A stretch of DNA of 64,000 nt. Origin: Gammaproteobacteria bacterium (lineage in GTDB: Bacteria > Pseudomonadota > Gammaproteobacteria > Enterobacterales > Psychrobiaceae). The DNA lies in contig JABSRU010000010.1 in the NCBI GenBank assembly GCA_013214965.1, positions 51,022 through 115,021 of the forward strand. Reading direction: 5' to 3'. The position numbers and the translations under genes were made by a program. Positions 60,679 to 64,000 of the stretch are shown piece after piece. Each line of letters opens with the position of its first letter. Within the stretch, counting starts at the first letter, position 1. The notes below the pieces were generated by a model that saw nothing but the letters and a program-made list of their open reading frames with translations, ran no database searches and was not told where the DNA came from.

Positions 60679-61407
60679 GGCGGTGATTGTACCTCATCAA
60701 ACCACCATCGGGCAAAGAGAACACCTTAATAAATGTGAACTAGCTAGAATATTATGTAGTAGTTGCTGGTATTTAATGTGATAATCGGCTCTCTTGTTGT
60801 AATTTTTAATTCAAGGCAAGAATAATCCTTTATAAATGCGTGATTTAGTTTTAAAAAGTTTAATCAATAAACTAGCCAGAGGTTATTGGCCAACCGCAGC
60901 ATTTCCGATTATTCCCTTAAAAGATAATTTCAAGTTGTTGGGTGCACTAAACAAAAACACAAGATGGTATCCGTCCATTCGAGATAAGTAATGGATTATT
61001 GTTTACACCGACACATTCTCACAACAAGATAAATGAACATACAAATAAAATTGAACCCGTTGCACTTAAGATATACGCCGGAACAAAAACGATAATGCTC
61101 GTCGAGATGATGAGATAAACACATCGAACAGATTAAACCGATAGGAAATCCTGTCGGGTGAACCATCGAATATTTGTCGATGATTTTGATAAAATGAAAT
61201 GCAAAAATTGTAAGCATGCGATCAAACCATGCACTTATAAACATTTAACCGTTCCTCAGCAAAAAAACAAGCTGTTCAACGAGTTAGGTTACAACTTATT
61301 TGCTAACAAATTATTCTGTTAGTTGCCAACTCCCGTCGAGAGACGCGCGCCAATGGCACCGGAAAACCTATATCTTTTGGCAACTTTAAACATTAAAGAG
61401 TTTCCAA
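60679..61407. promoter_or_regulatory. Long rluC-rne divergent region with the rne 5' leader
   Basis: 729 bp without an established gene. In E. coli the rne leader is about 360 nt and folds into hairpins through which RNase E limits its own synthesis; a similar function is likely here. Visible structure: CGTC-GAGA-GACG (61334-61345, a GNRA tetraloop hairpin) inside an AGTTGCC/GGCAACT stem (61321-61327 with 61379-61385) that ends just before the rne ribosome site. Two small open frames occur: 60836-60991 (51 codons) and 61194-61322 (42 codons, starting MKCKNCKHAIKPC). Neither has a clear ribosome site. Confidence 0.5.
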
Positions 61408-64000
61408 ATGAAAAGAATGCTAATCAATGCAACTCAGTCTGAAGAGTTGCGCGTCGCCCTAGTGGACGGCCAAACATTATATGATCTAGATATCGAAAGC
61501 CCAGGTCATGAACAAACGAAAGCCAATATTTATAAAGGTAAAATCACCCGAGTTGAACCGAGTCTTGAAGCTGCATTTGTCGACTATGGTGCTGATCGCC
61601 ATGGTTTTCTGCCGTTAAAAGAGATTTCTCGCGAATATTTCCCAGCCGGTTACACCTTTCAAGGTCGTCCGAGCATCAAAGATGTTCTTAAAGAAGGTCA
61701 AGAAGTTGTTGTCCAGATCGATAAAGAAGAACGTGGTAATAAGGGCGCTGCACTAACAACGTACATCAGTTTAGCTGGCGGTTATTTAGTCTTAATGCCA
61801 AACAATCCTCGTGCCGGCGGTATCTCTCGTCGCATTGAAGGTGAAGAACGCACCCAACTTAAATCAACCTTAGCCGCTCTGAATATTAAAAAGGGTATGG
61901 GACTGATTGTTCGCACCGCTGGTGTTGGTAAGGCTGTCGAAGAATTACAGTATGATCTAGATATTTTAGGTAATCATTGGCAAGCCATTAAAGAAGCGTC
62001 TGAATCTCGCCCTGCTCCGTTCTTAATCCATCAAGAAAGTAACGTCATCGTTAGAGCAATGCGTGACTATTTACGCCGCGACATTGGTGAAATTCTGATT
62101 GATCATCCTCGTGTTTATGAAAGTGCTCGCGAGCATGTTGCTTTAGTGCGTCCTGATTACTTAAGTCGCCTCAAGCATTATAGTGGTGAAGTACCATTGT
62201 TTACTCATTACCAGATTGAATCACAAATTGAATCTGCCTTTCAACGGGAAGTACGCTTACCTTCAGGCGGTTCAATTGTTATTGATCCAACCGAAGCGCT
62301 GACCTCAATTGATATTAACTCGGCTCGCGCCACTAAGGGTGCTGATATTGAAGACACGGCGTTTAATACCAACTTAGAAGCCTCTGTTGAAATTGCCCGT
62401 CAATTACGTTTACGCGATTTAGGCGGTTTAGTGGTTATCGATTATATTGATATGTCGTCGGTTCGCCATCAACGTGATGTTGAGAACAAACTACGTGATT
62501 CTTTAAAAGTTGATCGCGCAAAAATTCAAGTGGGCCGCATCTCTCGCTTTGGCTTAATGGAAATGTCTCGTCAACGTATTCGTCCAAGTTTAGGTGAATC
62601 AAGTACTCATGTTTGTCCACGTTGTGTGGGTCAAGGTACAATTCGTAGTAGTGAATCTCTTGCTCTTTCTATTCTTCGTTTGATGGAAGAAGAAGCGATC
62701 AAAGAGTCAACTGGACAAATAGAAGCACAAGTCCCGGTTAATGTCGCCGCTTACCTGTTAAACGAAAAGCGTAAAGCAATTCGCATTATCGAAACTCGTC
62801 ATAATGTTAATGTTGTTATCGTGCCTAACATCAATATGGAAACACCGCATTACAGCGTGGTTAGACACCGTAACGACGGACTAACCGCCGTAAATTACGA
62901 TGTTATTAAAGAAACCAGTGATAAAGAGAACTACGAGTCACGTTTACTAAAAACAGAAATAAGTAAAAATGAACCGATTCTTAAGGGAATGACAGCACCA
63001 AAACAAGCGCCTGAGATTACAGTGGCTCCAGTACCAGTACCAGAAGCGGTAGCGGTAGCACCACAACCAGTTAAAACAGCACCTAAAGAAGACAAAGTAT
63101 CAGCTATACCCTCTATACTGGCTAAACTAACGAACTTCTTTAAAGGTCTTTTCGCTACTCCCGAAGAAGATAAAAAACCAGAAGAAGATAAAGCACCCGT
63201 TCGTTCTCAATCAAACAATAACAGAAACCGCAACAGAAACCGCAACAGAAATCGTAACAGAAATACAGATACTGGCCGTACTCGCGACACGAGTAATGAG
63301 CAGAATAACGAACGTCTGAGCCGCCCTCACAATGACTTAACAGTTAGTGACGATGCTAAACCTACTAAGCCAAGACGCCCTCGTAACAAGCCAAAAACAG
63401 AGAAAAACCAGGAGCAACAGAGCAGCATTCAAACAGCCGTGAATGAAACTCCACAAGAAGAAAAGGTGGCACAACGTCGTCAACGCCGTAACTTACGTCG
63501 TAAAGTCAGAGGAAATAACGAGTCAACTAATACGGATAAATTAGAAGCGGTTACCGAAAGTAACAGTGACACGTCAAAGGCCGTTTTCGAGACCAACGAA
63601 AGTTATATCGCTAAAACAGCCTCTTCTAAAATAGAATCAACTGAAGAGCTAGTCCAGGAGCAAGCAGTATCTAAGGAAGAGCTTCAAGAGACAGAAAGCC
63701 GCCGCCGTAGTCGTCGTACGCCACGTCATTTACGTTCTTCAGGACAACGCCGTCAACGTCAAGAGCGTCATTCGGATGATACTGTTGCTGTTGAAGCTCG
63801 TTATCCTGATACGTCTGTTGCTGTTGCCGCGGTAGCGGTAGCAACGGTTACAGCAGCAACAAATGAAACTGTCTCTGAAGCGCCAATGGAAACGGTTGCT
63901 GAAGCACCAATGGAAACGGTTTCAGAAGCACCAATGGAAACGGTTTCAGAAGCACCAATGGAAACGGTTTCAGAAGCACCAATGGAAACGGTTTCAGAAG
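61408..64000 (+). CDS. rne: Ribonuclease E (3' end outside window)
   Basis: 864 codons are visible from the [21 protein letters not shown]. The S1 domain lies at about residues 37-120 ([20 protein letters not shown]). The DNase-I-like catalytic part has [13 protein letters not shown] and LVVIDYIDM (the two Mg2+ aspartates), and the Zn-link is CPRCVGQG near residue 404. After about residue 520 the protein becomes the disordered degradosome scaffold, with Arg-rich tracts (N-R repeats near 63220, R-R-S-R-R near 63690) and an acidic 8-residue repeat at the window end. It initiates mRNA decay and rRNA processing. No stop occurs before 64000. Confidence 0.96.
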   Translation, partial: MKRMLINATQSEELRVALVDGQTLYDLDIESPGHEQTKANIYKGKITRVEPSLEAAFVDYGADRHGFLPLKEISREYFPAGYTFQGRPSIKDVLKEGQEVVVQIDKEERGNKGAALTTYISLAGGYLVLMPNNPRAGGISRRIEGEERTQLKSTLAALNIKKGMGLIVRTAGVGKAVEELQYDLDILGNHWQAIKEASESRPAPFLIHQESNVIVRAMRDYLRRDIGEILIDHPRVYESAREHVALVRPDYLSRLKHYSGEVPLFTHYQIESQIESAFQREVRLPSGGSIVIDPTEALTSIDINSARATKGADIEDTAFNTNLEASVEIARQLRLRDLGGLVVIDYIDMSSVRHQRDVENKLRDSLKVDRAKIQVGRISRFGLMEMSRQRIRPSLGESSTHVCPRCVGQGTIRSSESLALSILRLMEEEAIKESTGQIEAQVPVNVAAYLLNEKRKAIRIIETRHNVNVVIVPNINMETPHYSVVRHRNDGLTAVNYDVIKETSDKENYESRLLKTEISKNEPILKGMTAPKQAPEITVAPVPVPEAVAVAPQPVKTAPKEDKVSAIPSILAKLTNFFKGLFATPEEDKKPEEDKAPVRSQSNNNRNRNRNRNRNRNRNTDTGRTRDTSNEQNNERLSRPHNDLTVSDDAKPTKPRRPRNKPKTEKNQEQQSSIQTAVNETPQEEKVAQRRQRRNLRRKVRGNNESTNTDKLEAVTESNSDTSKAVFETNESYIAKTASSKIESTEELVQEQAVSKEELQETESRRRSRRTPRHLRSSGQRRQRQERHSDDTVAVEARYPDTSVAVAAVAVATVTAATNETVSEAPMETVAEAPMETVSEAPMETVSEAPMETVSEAPMETVSE
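63220..63264 (+). repeat. 12-bp tandem repeat in rne (N-R-N-R)
   Basis: 3.75 in-frame copies of AACAGAAACCGC (with two late variants) encoding alternating Asn-Arg in the scaffold region, probably part of an RNA-binding arginine-rich segment. Confidence 0.85.
63877..64000 (+). repeat. 24-bp tandem repeat in rne (E-A-P-M-E-T-V-S), cut by window end
   Basis: Five full in-frame 24-bp units (63877-63996) and the start of a sixth. Units 2 to 5 are identical; the first differs by GCG for GCA and a final Ala for Ser codon. Near-identity implies recent expansion by slippage or unequal exchange. Confidence 0.92.

Noticed and set aside
60996..61244. 82-codon minus-strand frame in the rluC-rne gap
   Set aside because: Cys- and Phe-rich composition typical of a chance frame, antisense to the probable rne leader.
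62435..62641. 68-codon minus-strand frame inside rne
   Set aside because: Shadow frame antisense to the strongly conserved RNase E catalytic domain.
63220..64000. Repeats in rne considered as a CRISPR-like array
   Set aside because: Units are in-frame, contiguous and without spacers; they are coding tandem repeats.

Overview
The window is about 40% GC by eye and reads as chromosomal DNA of a marine gammaproteobacterium of the Alteromonadales (Shewanella, Psychrobium or Colwellia type). The support is the classic local orders (rpmF-plsX-fabDG-acpP-fabF, iscRSUA-hscBA-fdx next to trmJ and suhB, guaBA, hisGDCBHAF-IE with a His-codon attenuator, rluC divergent from rne), a DUF4826 protein, and protein sequences close to those of that order. 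The genus cannot be fixed from the sequence alone.

Layout. 1-7126: end of a Na+-dependent transporter, DUF4826, a small HTH protein, ppiD, hupB, lon (with a sigma-32-like promoter) and an isopenicillin-N-synthase-like oxygenase. 7312-16112: purL, mltF and a PAS-GGDEF-EAL protein with both catalytic motifs degenerate. 16206-21639: the complete isc operon, controlled by two abutting type-1 IscR sites. 21770-24412: trmJ, suhB and an MscS channel. 24446-31969: his promoter, leader peptide, attenuator and eight his genes with overlapping ends. 32162-38044: a TonB-dependent receptor and an accessory trio of two BioF2/FemAB-like acetyltransferases and a DegT-like PLP protein. 38120-42710: tadA (apparently without a normal start codon), guaA, guaB and a phosphoribosyltransferase.

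42707-46926 is the mobile part. A DNA polymerase IV gene survives only as its 3' end and abuts an IS630 remnant. Next come an AT-rich orphan alpha-solenoid gene and an intact IS110-family, IS1111-type insertion sequence with 12-bp subterminal inverted repeats. The noncoding DNA downstream of its transposase folds into two stem / internal-loop / stem units. The loop arms match the present insertion site (9 nt on the left flank, 8 nt on the right) and the element's own ends. This is the pattern expected of a bridge RNA (seekRNA), and it is the most interesting signal in the window.

46927-53086: an RluE-like pseudouridine synthase, a long RecX-like protein, a thioredoxin-like protein, a bacterial matrix-metalloproteinase homologue with cysteine switch, and a coniferyl-aldehyde-dehydrogenase-like gene with its TetR regulator. 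53102-60678: the fatty-acid cluster (without fabH), L32, YceD, a Maf nucleotidase, a HAD phosphatase and RluC. 60679-64000: the long rne leader and rne, cut by the window end inside an in-frame 24-bp tandem repeat. No tRNA, rRNA or CRISPR array was seen.
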